From the NCBI GenBank assembly GCA_020346465.1, contig CP070783.1:843055-898335 (forward strand): a stretch of 55,281 nucleotides of DNA. The letters are read 5' to 3'. Positions 45,781 to 55,281 of the stretch are shown piece after piece; position 1 is the first letter of the stretch; each line of letters opens with the position of its first letter. The position numbers and the translations under genes were made by a program. The notes beneath the pieces were generated by a model, which saw only the letters and a list, made by a program, of their open reading frames with translations, was not told the origin of the DNA and did no database searches. The stretch comes from Deltaproteobacteria bacterium (lineage in GTDB: Bacteria > Desulfobacterota > Deferrimicrobia > Deferrimicrobiales > Deferrimicrobiaceae).

Positions 45781-46499
45781 ATCCCCTCCGCGAGAAGGGA
45801 CGCCAGGTGCGCGACCCGCACCGGGCTCCCCCGTTTCTTCATGGCGTCCGAGATGTTCATCAGGCAGCCGGCGTCGCAGCCGGTCACCGTGTCGGCGCCG
45901 GTGGCCACAATGGAATCCGCCTTCTCCTCCGCCAGCGCGCACGAAATCTCGGGGAGCTTCGCCATGAACATCCCCCCGAACCCGCAGCAGAGAGCGGCGT
46001 CCGGGAGGGGGACGAATTCCGCTCCCCGGAGCGATTGGAGCAGGATGAGGGGTTCCTCCAGGACGCCAAGCGCGCGGGTCAGGTGGCACGAGGAGTGGTA
46101 CGTCACCTTTCCCTTCCCGGGGAAGCCTTTCTCGTGCGCCCGGAGCACCTGCACGAGGAACTGGGAGAGCTCGAATACCCTCCCCGCGGCCTGTTCCGCG
46201 GCGGCCCGCATCTTCGGGTCGTCCCGGAAGAGGGCGGGGTAGTGATGCTTGACCATCGCCGCGCACGACCCCGACGGCGTGACGATGGGATCCTCTCCCC
46301 GGAAAACCGAGAGGAAATGCCCGGCGACGCTCCTCGCCTCCGCCTGGTACCCGACATTGTAGGCCGGCTGGCCGCAGCAGGTCTGGCCCTTCGGAAACGT
46401 GACCGTCACTCCGAACCGTCGCAGGAGTTTGACGGTCGCCTCCCCCACCTCGGGAAAGAACGAGTCCACAAGACATGTGCCGAACAGTTGAGCGCGCAT
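45777..46499 (-). CDS. lutA: LutA/YkgE-like cysteine-rich (CCG) protein
   Basis: A 240-residue protein with two CCG domains: GQTCCGQPAYNVGY in the first half and AALCCGFGGMFMAKLPE in the second, each with an upstream Cys (GTCLVDSFFP and YHSSCHLTRALG). Such domains bind a noncubane or [4Fe-4S] cluster, as in heterodisulfide reductase HdrB and glycolate oxidase GlcF. In the LutABC complex this subunit is the likely site of lactate oxidation or cluster relay. ATG 46499 follows an ACAGGAGC ribosome site and is the first gene of the lut operon. Confidence 0.92.
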   Translation of the reverse strand: MRAQLFGTCLVDSFFPEVGEATVKLLRRFGVTVTFPKGQTCCGQPAYNVGYQAEARSVAGHFLSVFRGEDPIVTPSGSCAAMVKHHYPALFRDDPKMRAAAEQAAGRVFELSQFLVQVLRAHEKGFPGKGKVTYHSSCHLTRALGVLEEPLILLQSLRGAEFVPLPDAALCCGFGGMFMAKLPEISCALAEEKADSIVATGADTVTGCDAGCLMNISDAMKKRGSPVRVAHLASLLAEGI

Positions 46500-46680
46500 G
46501 CTCCTGTCTTATCCCCCCGTGACCGGTCCACCCGTATCTTAGTGGAAAAGCCCTCCCGGAGTCTCCAAGGGATTACAGGGGATCCCCTCCCCGGGAAGAT
46601 CAAGAACAGACTCGATTCCCGATTTGGATTTATAATCTGGTCATCCGCATTGCACGATTGCATCGACGCAGGGGGGAAAC

Positions 46681-48378
46681 GTGAACACTCCCAATGTGGC
46701 GTATTTTTCCATGGAGATCGCCCTCGACCCCGCCATTCCAACCTATGCGGGGGGACTCGGGGTCCTGGCGGGAGACAGCCTGCGCTCGGCGGCGGACCTG
46801 GGCGTACCCGTTGTTGCCGTCACCCTGCTGCACCGAAAGGGGTACTTCCGTCAGCACCTCGACGCCCAGGGGAACCAATCCGAGGAACCCGACGTCTGGA
46901 ACCCGGAGGATGCGCTGGAGCCCATGCGCCCCACCGTGTCCATCACCCTCGAGGGACGCACCGTGCAGGTGCGCGCCTGGCGATACCTCGTCCAGGGGAT
47001 TTCCGGAAACTCCGTTCCCGTCTACCTCCTCGATACGGACCTGCCGTCCAATGCCCCCCCGGACAGGGAGCTGACCCATTCCCTGTACGGGGGAGACAAC
47101 CGGTACCGGCTCTGCCAGGAGGCGGTTCTGGGGATCGGCGGGGCCATGATCCTGCCCAGGCTCGGCCACGGGCGGATCGAAAGCTACCACATGAACGAGG
47201 GGCACTCTGCGCTTCTTTCCCTCTTCCTGCTCGGGCAACACCTGGCGGGCCGCAGCGTCGCCTCCGCGTCCGGCGAGGACATGGACGCGGTCCGGCACAA
47301 ATGCGTGTTTACGACCCATACCCCCGTTCCGGCCGGCCATGACCAGTTTCCCATGGACCTGGCGCGGCAGGTGCTCGGGGAGGAATGGACGAAGTCGATC
47401 GGAGCGACCGGATGCTGCCACGACAATACGCTGAACATGACGTACCTCGCCCTCCGCTGCTCCCGCTACATCAACGGGGTCGCCATGGAGCACGGAGATG
47501 TGAGCAGGGACATGTTCCCCGGATACCCGATCCGGGCCATCACCAACGGAGTCCACGCCGTCACGTGGACGTCCCCGTCCTTCCGCGACCTGTACGACCG
47601 GCACATCCCCGAATGGCGCGCCGACAATCTCTATCTGCGGTACGCCATCGGCATCCCTCCCGAGGAGATCCGGCAGGCCCATGCAGCCGAGAAACACGCG
47701 CTGCTCGCGGACATCCGCAGGACCACCGGCGTTGCGCTCGACGAGAAGGCGCTGACCATCGGTTTCGCAAGGCGCGCCAGCGCGTACAAGCGGGCGGACC
47801 TTCTGTTCTCCAGCGTGGAGCGGCTGCGGTGGATCGCCCAGAACGTCGGTCCCCTGCAGGTCGTCTACGGGGGAAAGGCGCACCCCCGCGACGAGAGGGG
47901 AAAGGATCTCATCCGTAGGGTCTTCGCGGCTTCCGCCGCCCTCAAGGATGTCGTGAAGGTCGTCTACGTGGAGAACTACGACATGCTTTGGGCGCAGAAG
48001 ATCTGCGCCGGGGTGGACCTCTGGCTCAACACCCCGCTTCGACCCCAGGAAGCCTCCGGCACCAGCGGCATGAAGGCCGCGCTGAACGGGATCCCGAGCC
48101 TGAGCGTGCTCGACGGATGGTGGGTCGAAGGGCACGTGGAGGGAGCCACCGGCTGGGCCATCGGAGATGGACCGGCGGTCCCCGAGGATCCAGCCGCCGA
48201 CGCCGCCTCTCTCTACGACAAACTGGGGGGCACCATCCTGCCGCTGTACCACGGTCGCCCCGCGGACTGGGCAATCGTCATGCGGAACGCCATCGCCGTC
48301 AACGGCTCCTTCTTCAACACGCAGCGCATGGTCTCCCAGTACGTGGCCAACGCGTACCAGCCCAAGATCGAGGTCTGA
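46681..48378 (+). CDS. glgP: Alpha-glucan (glycogen) phosphorylase, short GT35 type
   Basis: A 565-residue enzyme of the short phosphorylase class found in archaea, Thermotoga and many anaerobes (E. coli GlgP has about 815). It begins TPNVAYFSMEIALDPAIPTY with AGGLGVLAGD, has the active-site strand NMNEGHSAL-type HMNEGHSALL, FTTHTPVPAGHDQF, and the pyridoxal-phosphate Lys465 in GTSGMKAALNG. It releases glucose 1-phosphate from alpha-1,4-glucans. The start is the GTG at 46681, since the protein family begins at this point and the only in-frame codon with a G-rich ribosome site (GGGGGGAAAC) lies there. No other glycogen gene is near. Confidence 0.9.
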   Translation: MNTPNVAYFSMEIALDPAIPTYAGGLGVLAGDSLRSAADLGVPVVAVTLLHRKGYFRQHLDAQGNQSEEPDVWNPEDALEPMRPTVSITLEGRTVQVRAWRYLVQGISGNSVPVYLLDTDLPSNAPPDRELTHSLYGGDNRYRLCQEAVLGIGGAMILPRLGHGRIESYHMNEGHSALLSLFLLGQHLAGRSVASASGEDMDAVRHKCVFTTHTPVPAGHDQFPMDLARQVLGEEWTKSIGATGCCHDNTLNMTYLALRCSRYINGVAMEHGDVSRDMFPGYPIRAITNGVHAVTWTSPSFRDLYDRHIPEWRADNLYLRYAIGIPPEEIRQAHAAEKHALLADIRRTTGVALDEKALTIGFARRASAYKRADLLFSSVERLRWIAQNVGPLQVVYGGKAHPRDERGKDLIRRVFAASAALKDVVKVVYVENYDMLWAQKICAGVDLWLNTPLRPQEASGTSGMKAALNGIPSLSVLDGWWVEGHVEGATGWAIGDGPAVPEDPAADAASLYDKLGGTILPLYHGRPADWAIVMRNAIAVNGSFFNTQRMVSQYVANAYQPKIEV

Positions 48379-48448
48379 ATCCCGCCGCTCCGAGCAAAAA
48401 AAGGGCCCGCGGCGGGGGGGGGAGCACAGCGGAGTTGTCGGGTGACTC

Positions 48449-49762
48449 ATGTCGGAACTGATCCTGGCGCGCATCCAGATGGCGATCTTCTTCGTCTTCC
48501 ACATCCTGTTCGCCGTGGCGGGGATGGGGATGCCGGTCCTGATGGTCCTCGCGGAGGGGGCCTTCCTGCGGACCGGCAAGGCCGTGTACGCCGACCTGGC
48601 CCGGCGGTGGGCCCGGGGCACCGCCGTGCTCTTCGCGGTCGGGGCCGTCTCCGGGACGGTGCTCTCCTTCGAACTCGGGCTGCTCTGGCCCCGCTTCATG
48701 GAATTCTCGGGAGGCGTGATCGGCCTGCCCTTTGCGCTCGAGGGGTTCGCCTTCTTCACCGAGGCGATCTTCCTGGGGATCTACCTGTACGGATGGGAGA
48801 GGGTTTCTCCGCGCCTGCACCTGTCCGCGGGGGTGATGGTGGCGCTGGGAGGGGTCCTCTCCGGCGTGTTCGTGGTGTCCGCCAACGGCTGGATGAACAG
48901 CCCCTCGGGATTCGTCCTCGTGGGGGGAAGGCCTGCCGGCATTTCCCCGCTGTCGGCGATGGCCAACCCCGCGTGGAAGAGCGAGGCGATCCACATGACG
49001 CTGGCGGCCTTCGCCGCTACCGGATTCGCCGTCGCGGGGATCCACGCGTTCCGGCTGCGGCGGGAGACGGGCAACCGCTTCCATCGCGCGGCGCTCGTCA
49101 TCGCGCTGTCGGTCGGGGGGGCGGCTGCGGTCCTGCAGCCCCTGAGCGGCGACATGAGCGCCCGCTTCGTGGCCCGCAGCCAGCCGGTGAAGCTGGCCGC
49201 GATGGAGGGGCAGTTCCGGACGGAGCGCGGCGCGCCCCTGCGGATCGGCGGCATGCCCGACCCTGTGAACGAAACCACCCGGTACGCGATCGAGGTCCCG
49301 CGCGGGTTGAGCCTGCTCGCCTTCCACGACCCGGACGCCGAGGTCCTCGGGCTGTCCGCGGTTCCCCGGGACGAGAGGCCCGACCCCCGGCCGGTCCACG
49401 CGGCGTTCCAGGTCATGGTCGCCTGCGGGATGTGCATGGCGGCCGTGGCGGTCGCCGGCGCCCTCCTCGGGTGGAGGCGCCGGGAGGTCTTTTTCGGCCG
49501 GGCGTTCCTGCTGGCCGTCGCGGCCTGCGGACCTTTGGGGCTTCTCGCCGTGGAGGCCGGCTGGGTCGTGACCGAAATGGGGCGGCAGCCGTGGATCATC
49601 CACAAGGTGATGCGGACTTCGGAAGCGGTGACGCCGGTGGGGGGGCTCGCCCTGCCGCTCGTCGTTTTTTCCCTGATCTATCTCGCCCTCGGCACCTTCG
49701 CGGCGCGGATGCTGCGGCGGGAGCTGGCGGAAAGCCCTTCCTTCCCCGGAGAGGAGGGTTGA
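48449..49762 (+). CDS. cydA: Cytochrome bd-type quinol oxidase subunit I
   Basis: A 437-residue protein with nine or so membrane helices. Key residues: His18 (FFVFHILF, heme b595 ligand), ALEGFAFFTEAIFLGIYLYG with the conserved Glu pair, His182 in SEAIHMTL (heme b558) and the GRQPW motif in VVTEMGRQPWIIHKVMRT. The quinol-binding Q loop is short, as in the cyanide-insensitive (CioA) type. It reduces O2 to water with electrons from quinol without proton pumping, giving oxygen tolerance to microaerobes or anaerobes. It starts at ATG 48449 and is followed after four bases by cydB. Confidence 0.92.
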   Translation: MSELILARIQMAIFFVFHILFAVAGMGMPVLMVLAEGAFLRTGKAVYADLARRWARGTAVLFAVGAVSGTVLSFELGLLWPRFMEFSGGVIGLPFALEGFAFFTEAIFLGIYLYGWERVSPRLHLSAGVMVALGGVLSGVFVVSANGWMNSPSGFVLVGGRPAGISPLSAMANPAWKSEAIHMTLAAFAATGFAVAGIHAFRLRRETGNRFHRAALVIALSVGGAAAVLQPLSGDMSARFVARSQPVKLAAMEGQFRTERGAPLRIGGMPDPVNETTRYAIEVPRGLSLLAFHDPDAEVLGLSAVPRDERPDPRPVHAAFQVMVACGMCMAAVAVAGALLGWRRREVFFGRAFLLAVAACGPLGLLAVEAGWVVTEMGRQPWIIHKVMRTSEAVTPVGGLALPLVVFSLIYLALGTFAARMLRRELAESPSFPGEEG

Positions 49763-49766
49763 CGGG

Positions 49767-50777
49767 ATGACTTCCCTGGCGGACCTGGCGGCGGGTTCCA
49801 TCCTGGCCTCCCTCGTGCTCTACGCGCTCACCGGGGGGGCGGATTTCGGGGGAGGGGTGTGGGCCCTGTTCGACCGGGGGCCACGGGCGGGGGAACGGGA
49901 ACGCCTGATCGTTCAGGCCATCGGCCCCGTCTGGGAGACGAACCATATCTGGGTCATCGTCGCCGTCGTCGTCCTGTTCACGGGGTTCCCCGGGGCGTAC
50001 GCCCTTCTCTCCACCGCCCTGTTCCTTCCGGTCACCCTGGTCCTCGCGGGGATCGTCCTACGGGGGTCGGCCTTCGCCTTCCACGCGTACCACCTGCATC
50101 GGGAGCGCAGGGCTGCCGGGTGGGGGACGCTCTTCGCGGCCTCCAGTCTCCTTACCCCGTTTCTGCTGGGGGTCGTTCTGGGGGCGGTTTCCTCGGGCAT
50201 GATCCGGGGCACGGGCCTGGCCAACCTGGCAAGCGGGACGCGCTCCTGGCTCGCCGCATTTCCTCTCTGCGTCGGGATGCTGACCCTTTCCTCCTTTTCC
50301 TACCTGGCGGCGGTCTACCTCATCCTCGAAACCGACGTTCCCGAGCTCCGGGAGGATTTCCGGCTCCGCGCGCTGGCGTCCCTCGCCGTCGTGATCTTCC
50401 TCTCCGCCGCCATCCCCTTGTTCTCCGGCGGGGGAGCCCCGGAGTTTCACCGGGCCCTGACGGGCAGCTTCTGGTCCCTGCCGCTGCTCGGGATCAACGC
50501 CTTGGCGGCCATATGTGCGGGGATCTTCCTGCTCCGACGCGCGTATCGGCTCGCCCGGGCCTGCGCCGCCGCGCAGGTGACCCTCCTTCTCGCCGGCTGG
50601 GGGCTGGCCCAGTATCCCTTCCTGATCCGGCCGGACCTCACGATCCGGGCGGCCGCCGCCTCGCCGGCGATGCTGCGCCTGCTGCTGGCCGTCCTCGGCG
50701 CCGGCGCCCTCCTGCTCTTCCCCGCCATCTTCCTCCTGCTCCGGGTGTTCAAGAAGGAGGCCCTCTTCGGCCGCTGA
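49767..50777 (+). CDS. cydB: Cytochrome bd-type quinol oxidase subunit II
   Basis: A 336-residue membrane protein, nine helices. Marks are the opening LYALTGGADFGGGVWALFD, then GPVWETNHIWVIVAVVVLFT and FPGAYALLSTALFLPVTLVL, the standard CydB start. The rest is hydrophobic and varied, ending in a short basic tail. CydB pairs with CydA in the terminal oxidase; the small CydX subunit was not seen downstream, which is common outside enterobacteria. It lies four bases after cydA with its own weak ribosome site (GGAGAGGAGG upstream inside cydA). Confidence 0.92.
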   Translation: MTSLADLAAGSILASLVLYALTGGADFGGGVWALFDRGPRAGERERLIVQAIGPVWETNHIWVIVAVVVLFTGFPGAYALLSTALFLPVTLVLAGIVLRGSAFAFHAYHLHRERRAAGWGTLFAASSLLTPFLLGVVLGAVSSGMIRGTGLANLASGTRSWLAAFPLCVGMLTLSSFSYLAAVYLILETDVPELREDFRLRALASLAVVIFLSAAIPLFSGGGAPEFHRALTGSFWSLPLLGINALAAICAGIFLLRRAYRLARACAAAQVTLLLAGWGLAQYPFLIRPDLTIRAAAASPAMLRLLLAVLGAGALLLFPAIFLLLRVFKKEALFGR

Positions 50778-50895
50778 CCGGCGCGGCATCCTGCGTCACC
50801 CGTGCGTGGAGATCCCCTGGAAGCCCGCATTCGATGAGGCGCTGGCTGGACCTCTGCCCCCCCGGAATCGGTCTCGAGGGGCTGCCGGATGCGCC

Positions 50896-52131
50896 CTAGG
50901 GATAGATCCGCTTCACGACCTTTCCCAGCGACAGCCCCTGGACGATGATCGAGAACACCACCGTGATGTAGGTCATGACCAGGATGACGTCCCGCTGCGG
51001 GCCGACGGGCAGGGAGAGCGCCAGCGCCACCGAGATGCCGCCGCGCAGCCCCCCCCAGGTCAGGATCCGGACCGCTCCGGGGCTGAAGCGGCGGAACGGC
51101 CGCAGAGCCGCGACCGTCGCCCCGACGCTGATCCACCGGGCCAGCAGGGTGACCCCGATCCCCGCGATCCCGGCGATGACGTACGCCCGGTTGAACGGGA
51201 TCACCTGGATCTCCAGCCCGATCAGCAGGAACAGCACGGCGGTTAGGATCTCGTCGACCAGTTCCCAGAACGCGTCGAGGTGCTCGCGGGTCAGGTCGGA
51301 CATCGCGAAGGCCCTCCCCTGGTTCCCGATGAGGAGCCCCGCCACGACGATCGCGATCGGGCCCGACGTATGCATCCTGTCCGCCAACGTGAACCCCCCC
51401 ATGACGAGGGCCAGCGTGATGATCACCTCGACCTGGTAGTTGTTGACTCCCTTGAGCATCCGGTACGCCAGAAACCCGAAGAGCAGGCCGAGCGCGGCGC
51501 CGCCCACCGTTTCCATGAGAAAGAGGGAAAAAGCCTTCCCGACCGTGACATCGACCCCTCCGCCGGACAGTTCGAGGAGGATCAGGAAAACGACCACACC
51601 GATCCCGTCGTTGAACAGGGACTCGCCGGCGATCTTGATTTCCAGGCTCTTCGGGATCCCGGCCGTTTTCAGGATCCCGAGGACGGCCACCGGATCGGTG
51701 GGGGAGATGAGGGCGCCGAAGAGCAGGCAGTGGAGGAAGGGGATCGGTATGCCCAGGACCTCGAGGAGCAGCCAGGAGAGCCCCCCGACGAGGAACGTCG
51801 AGGCCATCACGCCCGCCGTCGCCAGCAGCGCGACCAACCATTTCTGCCCAGACAGCTCCTCCAGCTTGATATGGAGGGCCCCGGCGAACAGCAGGAAGGA
51901 CAGCATCCCGTGGAGAAGCGCCTTGTTGAAGTCGATCCCCCTCAGGATCTCGACCGACTGTCTCTGGACCGCCCCCAGTCCGAACATCCCCATCCCGGCG
52001 ATCCCGAGCGAAAACAGCATGGAGATGACCATCACGCCGATGGTGGTGGGGAGCCCGATGGTGCGGTAATTGACGTAGCTGAAGAGCGCCGTGAGGGCGA
52101 TCAGGACGGCCGCGATCTCGAACAGCCCCAT
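50896..52131 (-). CDS. CPA1-family Na+/H+ antiporter (NhaP-like)
   Basis: A 411-residue protein with about 12 helices and no soluble tail. CPA1 marks: [40 protein letters not shown] with the transport Asp, and [18 protein letters not shown] near the end. It exchanges Na+ (or Li+/K+) for H+ across the inner membrane. The start is ATG 52131 behind GGAGGAGG. It converges on cydB. The CPA2 protein at 5247-6455 is unrelated in sequence, so this window has two different antiporter types. Confidence 0.92.
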   Translation of the reverse strand: MGLFEIAAVLIALTALFSYVNYRTIGLPTTIGVMVISMLFSLGIAGMGMFGLGAVQRQSVEILRGIDFNKALLHGMLSFLLFAGALHIKLEELSGQKWLVALLATAGVMASTFLVGGLSWLLLEVLGIPIPFLHCLLFGALISPTDPVAVLGILKTAGIPKSLEIKIAGESLFNDGIGVVVFLILLELSGGGVDVTVGKAFSLFLMETVGGAALGLLFGFLAYRMLKGVNNYQVEVIITLALVMGGFTLADRMHTSGPIAIVVAGLLIGNQGRAFAMSDLTREHLDAFWELVDEILTAVLFLLIGLEIQVIPFNRAYVIAGIAGIGVTLLARWISVGATVAALRPFRRFSPGAVRILTWGGLRGGISVALALSLPVGPQRDVILVMTYITVVFSIIVQGLSLGKVVKRIYP

Positions 52132-52235
52132 GTGCCTCGACCTCCTCCGTCCCCCGATCCCAACTGCCTTCCTTCGCCCTTTTTCGTACCACCGGCGGAG
52201 GATCGCGGGCTACCGCTGCTGCATCGGTCCCCTTT

Positions 52236-52290
52236 TCCTACGGGGTTTGCAGTCCGCTCCGTTTTCCCTTCGAAATCCGATAGAGACGGG
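52236..52290. repeat. Dispersed repeat core fragment
   Basis: ACGGGGTTTGCAGTCCG (52240-52256) matches the fragment beside fabI exactly. The following TTCCCTTCGAAATCCGATAG resembles the flank of the 19.6 kb copy (TTCCCATCCAAAATCCGATG), so the flank is part of the repeat. Confidence 0.5.
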
Positions 52291-52292
52291 TC

Positions 52293-54026
52293 TCATTTCC
52301 CGTTCCTCTGCCCGAATACTTCCGGCAACGGTGTGCCTGACGCCCCCGACGGGGGATTGATCCCGAGATAGGCCGACAGGGTCGGCGCGATGTCGTAGGG
52401 GGTCACCGGGCGAGCGATCCGCGCGGCCGCCACGCCGTTTCCGGCGAAGATCACCGGGACGTGGGTGTCGTAGCGCCAGGGCGAGCCGTGGGTGGCGGCG
52501 ACGCTCAGGCCGTCGAAGTCGTTGATGAAAGTGTGCGGCGCGAACACGATATAGATGTCGCCCGAGCGGTCGGGGTCGTGGTTGCGCAGCACGGCACCCA
52601 TCTGCCAGGTATCCGGCACATCCCCCTTGAGCAAGGCGCCACTGGAAACCGCAAGCGCCACGCCGGGGAACTTGACCAGTTCGGCGGCGACCGCGCGTTC
52701 GACCTCGCCCTGGTCGAGGCCGCGCTGGCGGATGAGCTCGCGGTTCAGGTAGAGGTAGGGGTGGAAGTAGGTCTGGATCAGCTCCTCGCCGATGCCGAAG
52801 CGCTTCTTCAGGGCTTCGATCGCCGGCTGGCGGTCGAGCGCCTTGGGATCGAAGTACCCGGCCTCGATGCCGAGATCCTTCAGGTAGCCGGGCACCTCGG
52901 GGGAACCGTGGTCGCCCGACAGCACGACCAGGGTGTTGGCAAGGCCGACCTTCCTGTCGATGAAGCGGAACAGCTCGGCCAGGGTGCGGTCGAGGCGGCG
53001 CTGGTTCTCTTCGGCCTCGAGGCTCGATGGCCCGAACAGGTGGTTGATGTAGTCGGTCGACGAGAAGCTGATGGCCAGGTAGTCCGTGACGGCGTCCCGG
53101 CCCAGCCCCTCGTTTTCGACCAGCGCCTTGGCAAAATCGAGGGTCAGCTCGTCCCCGGCGGGGCTCAGCGTCAGGAACGTGGTGAAGTACTTGCCGTCGC
53201 CGGGGCCGTAGGCGTGCGGGAAGACGCGGCCCCACCCGGGGAAATCGGTCTCCCACGAGCGGTCGTCCGCGTCGCCGAACAGGTACTCGCCCGCCTTGCC
53301 CGTCAGCTTCCACCCGCTGTCGGCATAACGCTGCGGGTGTTTTCCGGCGTTCCACGCCTCGACCCAGGCCGGGTACCGCTCGAAGTAATAGTCGCTGGTG
53401 ACGAAATCGCCGGTCGCCTTCGAGAACCAGAACGCCTTGCCGGCATGGCCGGCCATCGCCACAGCGCCGCGATCCTTGACCGAGACGGCGAACACTTTCG
53501 CCCGGCCGCCGGTATGGCTGGCCAGTTCGTCGCCGAAGGTCGAGACCCGGATCGCCCCGGGCGAGCGGCCGTCGCTGCGCGCCGTGCGCTGGGTCGGGTC
53601 GATCTCCCTGGACTTGTCGACCCCGCCGCCGGCGGTCAGCAGCCGATGTGCCGGGTCCTCGATGTTATAGCGCAGTTCGCCGACCTCGCGATCGAGCCAG
53701 ACGTTGGCGACCATGCCGTGGTCGGCGGGATAGGCGCCGGTGGCGAGCGACGCGTGGCCGACGACGGTCTCGGTGTTGGCGTGCTGGTATTGGGCGTAAA
53801 CGTAGTGCGTGCCCTGCTCGAGCAGGTAGCGCCACCCCCCCTCCCCGTAGTGGCGGGCGAAGCGCATCGGCAGGTCGGCGCGCAGCGCATCGACGGTGAT
53901 CTGCAGCACCAGGCGCGGCTTGGCCGGCTCTTCCCCGGCCAGAGATCGCGCAGGACTGCAAATCAGCAGGAGCACCGCAACGGCACAGGAGATCGACGGC
54001 AGGATCTTGCGGACGATGTTCGTCAT
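52293..54026 (-). CDS. PafA-like alkaline phosphatase / phosphodiesterase
   Basis: A 577-residue exported enzyme of the alkaline phosphatase superfamily. The signal peptide ends SPARSLAGEE. Metal and nucleophile sites: Asp46 in QITVDALRADLP, the nucleophile Thr in NTETVVGHASLATGAYPADH (Thr85 or Thr87), SSTDYINHLFGP, VVLSGDHGSPE and ATHGSPWRYDTHVPV. The order fits PafA-type phosphate monoesterases and nucleotide pyrophosphatases, which are periplasmic and two-zinc dependent. The start at 54026 has GGGAGGG before it. It sits between a repeat fragment and a DUF2130 gene in the same direction, 40 bases apart. Confidence 0.88.
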   Translation of the reverse strand: MTNIVRKILPSISCAVAVLLLICSPARSLAGEEPAKPRLVLQITVDALRADLPMRFARHYGEGGWRYLLEQGTHYVYAQYQHANTETVVGHASLATGAYPADHGMVANVWLDREVGELRYNIEDPAHRLLTAGGGVDKSREIDPTQRTARSDGRSPGAIRVSTFGDELASHTGGRAKVFAVSVKDRGAVAMAGHAGKAFWFSKATGDFVTSDYYFERYPAWVEAWNAGKHPQRYADSGWKLTGKAGEYLFGDADDRSWETDFPGWGRVFPHAYGPGDGKYFTTFLTLSPAGDELTLDFAKALVENEGLGRDAVTDYLAISFSSTDYINHLFGPSSLEAEENQRRLDRTLAELFRFIDRKVGLANTLVVLSGDHGSPEVPGYLKDLGIEAGYFDPKALDRQPAIEALKKRFGIGEELIQTYFHPYLYLNRELIRQRGLDQGEVERAVAAELVKFPGVALAVSSGALLKGDVPDTWQMGAVLRNHDPDRSGDIYIVFAPHTFINDFDGLSVAATHGSPWRYDTHVPVIFAGNGVAAARIARPVTPYDIAPTLSAYLGINPPSGASGTPLPEVFGQRNGK

Positions 54027-54066
54027 GATCCCTCCCTTTCTTGTAAGACCTCGGAACGCCCTTTGG

Positions 54067-55224
54067 TTACTCTCCCCCCGGCAGCTCCAGTGTCGGTATC
54101 GACGGCAGCGTCTTTCCCACGATCCCCTGGATCCCGCCGTACATCCGGGCCATGTTGACGATGGCTTTGGTCGCCTGCTTCTCCCGCTTGGCCCACATCC
54201 GCTCCGTCGCCCTCTTCTCGGATTCGAGATCCTCCCGCATCTGGGTGAAGGCTTCGATGACCCCCTGCACGGCGTTCCGGAACTCCACCCCCGAGAGGAA
54301 CTCGTAGAGCATCTCCATCTTCTCGTTCTTCCCCACGACCGAGGCGCGCGCCGACGCCACCTGGACGAGCCCCGCCCGAAGGATGTACGCCATCCCGATG
54401 GCCGAGGGGAAATCGCAAACCCAGATTCCCCCGAGGTGTCCGATATGGCGGAGTCCCTCCGGAAGGGACTGGGACACGATGACGGCCGCTTCCGCCTTGG
54501 CCTCCCTCTGGTCCTCCTTGAGCTTGTCCACCCAGGCGTTGCTCCAGTTCTTCGCCCTCTTGGACTCCCAGAGAATCTTTCCGCACGAATGACCCCCCGG
54601 CGTAAATACCTCCTGCATGCAATCCGCGCCTCTCACGCCTTTCGAGATTTCGGTGATCGAGTCGTGCGGAAACTCCCCCTGGAGCATGTTTTCCAGTTCG
54701 AGTTCCTGTACTTCCCCCTGCAGCTGCATGCTCCCCTGCTCCGCCCGCCGCTTGAGGTCGTCGATCTGCTTGAGAAGATCGTTGATCTTGTGCTCCTTGT
54801 CCGCCTCCCGCAGGCGGTACTCCTCGTCCTTCCTCCTGGCCACCTCGGAGGCGATGCCTTTCCTCTCTTCTTCGAGTTTCCGGGCCACCTCGAGGTCGAG
54901 CTGCTCCGACCGCTCCTCCAGATCCCGCTTCTCCTTCAAGAGCTTCATCTCCCGGGAGGTCAGCTCCTTTACCTTCTGCTGCTGCTCCGCGAGCTGCTTC
55001 AACACCGACTGGTGCTCGATCAAGGCCTCGCTTCGTGCCCTCTCGGTTGCCAGCCGTTCCGCCTCGGTAACCCTGTGCCGGATACCCTCCTCGGCGTCCT
55101 GGAGCCGCTTGCGATAGCTCTCCTCGAATTGCCGGGAGAGCCTCTCCTCGATGGAGCGGGTCAACGCCTGGCTGAGTTCGATTTCTTTGCCGCAGTAAGG
55201 GCAAACGACAGAAGTAGACGACAT
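54067..55224 (-). CDS. DUF2130 coiled-coil protein with nuclease-like fold
   Basis: A 385-residue cytosolic protein. It begins with a half zinc finger (VVCPYCGKEIELSQAL). A long charged coiled coil (about 25-170) follows. The conserved C-terminal DUF2130 domain has GKILWESKRAKNWSNAWVDK and then LGGIWVCDFPSAIGMAYILR, ending in a helical EKRATERMWAKREKQATKAI stretch. The ESKR strand suits the PD-(D/E)XK nuclease-like assignment made for this family, but no activity is known. The ATG at 55224 follows GGAGGGG. It lies 40 bases upstream of the PafA-like gene, in the same direction, and may be co-transcribed with it. Confidence 0.87.
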   Translation of the reverse strand: MSSTSVVCPYCGKEIELSQALTRSIEERLSRQFEESYRKRLQDAEEGIRHRVTEAERLATERARSEALIEHQSVLKQLAEQQQKVKELTSREMKLLKEKRDLEERSEQLDLEVARKLEEERKGIASEVARRKDEEYRLREADKEHKINDLLKQIDDLKRRAEQGSMQLQGEVQELELENMLQGEFPHDSITEISKGVRGADCMQEVFTPGGHSCGKILWESKRAKNWSNAWVDKLKEDQREAKAEAAVIVSQSLPEGLRHIGHLGGIWVCDFPSAIGMAYILRAGLVQVASARASVVGKNEKMEMLYEFLSGVEFRNAVQGVIEAFTQMREDLESEKRATERMWAKREKQATKAIVNMARMYGGIQGIVGKTLPSIPTLELPGGE

Positions 55225-55281
55225 GGTACCCCTCCGAAATGACGTACCTCCAATTGTGACCCGCCCCCGATGATCGGTCCA

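Overview
The window reads as chromosomal DNA of a high-GC, Gram-negative bacterium of deltaproteobacterial (Desulfobacterota / Desulfuromonadota / Deferrimicrobiota) type. This is an inference. It rests on several lipoproteins and outer-membrane barrels, an NtrC-type sigma-54 two-component pair, a NuoE / NuoF / fused NuoG-GltD oxidoreductase like those of metal-reducing and syntrophic deltaproteobacteria, a LutABC lactate locus, cytochrome bd and, most tellingly, an hgcA-hgcB mercury-methylation pair. No intact rRNA or tRNA gene and no CRISPR array was seen.

Positions 1-24.7 kb form an accessory, scarred region. It carries mostly envelope genes: a choloylglycine-hydrolase family enzyme cut by the window edge, a PliG-like secreted protein, a metallo-beta-lactamase protein related to alkylsulfatases but with a broken metal motif, a SYLF protein, a CPA2 antiporter, a spore-photoproduct-lyase-like radical SAM protein, two BamE-like lipoproteins, a tandem LssY_C lipoprotein coupled to a lipoprotein hydrolase, two MetA-type barrels, a glycine-zipper protein, a DUF1254/DUF1214 lipoprotein and an MscS channel. 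Then come an ECF sigma factor with small downstream genes and an L,D-transpeptidase / Lpp-like lipoprotein / L,D-transpeptidase module. Gene ends without bodies lie between these genes: amidohydrolase, haloalkane dehalogenase, alkylsulfatase, barrel and fabI fragments, and IS3-type scraps. A dispersed repeat with a palindromic arm, a GTTTGC-pair core and, in two copies, the 5' half of a tRNA-Arg recurs beside many of these breakpoints.

Positions 25.7-35.6 kb are a very GC-rich operon: a response regulator with two Lrp/RAM-like domains, a NuoE-like and a NuoF/HydB-like subunit, a 1221-residue NuoG-GltD-ferredoxin-molybdopterin-like fusion, a membrane histidine kinase and a sigma-54 activator. 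The overlaps suggest a soluble NAD(P)H-linked flavin/iron-sulfur complex made together with its own signalling proteins.

Positions 36-55 kb are more ordinary: fabI, a glutaryl-CoA-dehydrogenase-like enzyme, class II aldolase, a marR-hgcA-hgcB operon with a clear operator and an apparently leaderless start, a lipoprotein, lutABC, a short alpha-glucan phosphorylase, cydAB, a CPA1 antiporter, a PafA-like phosphatase and a DUF2130 protein. The repeat is much sparser here but still present at about 37.2, 37.9, 43.1 and 52.2 kb.
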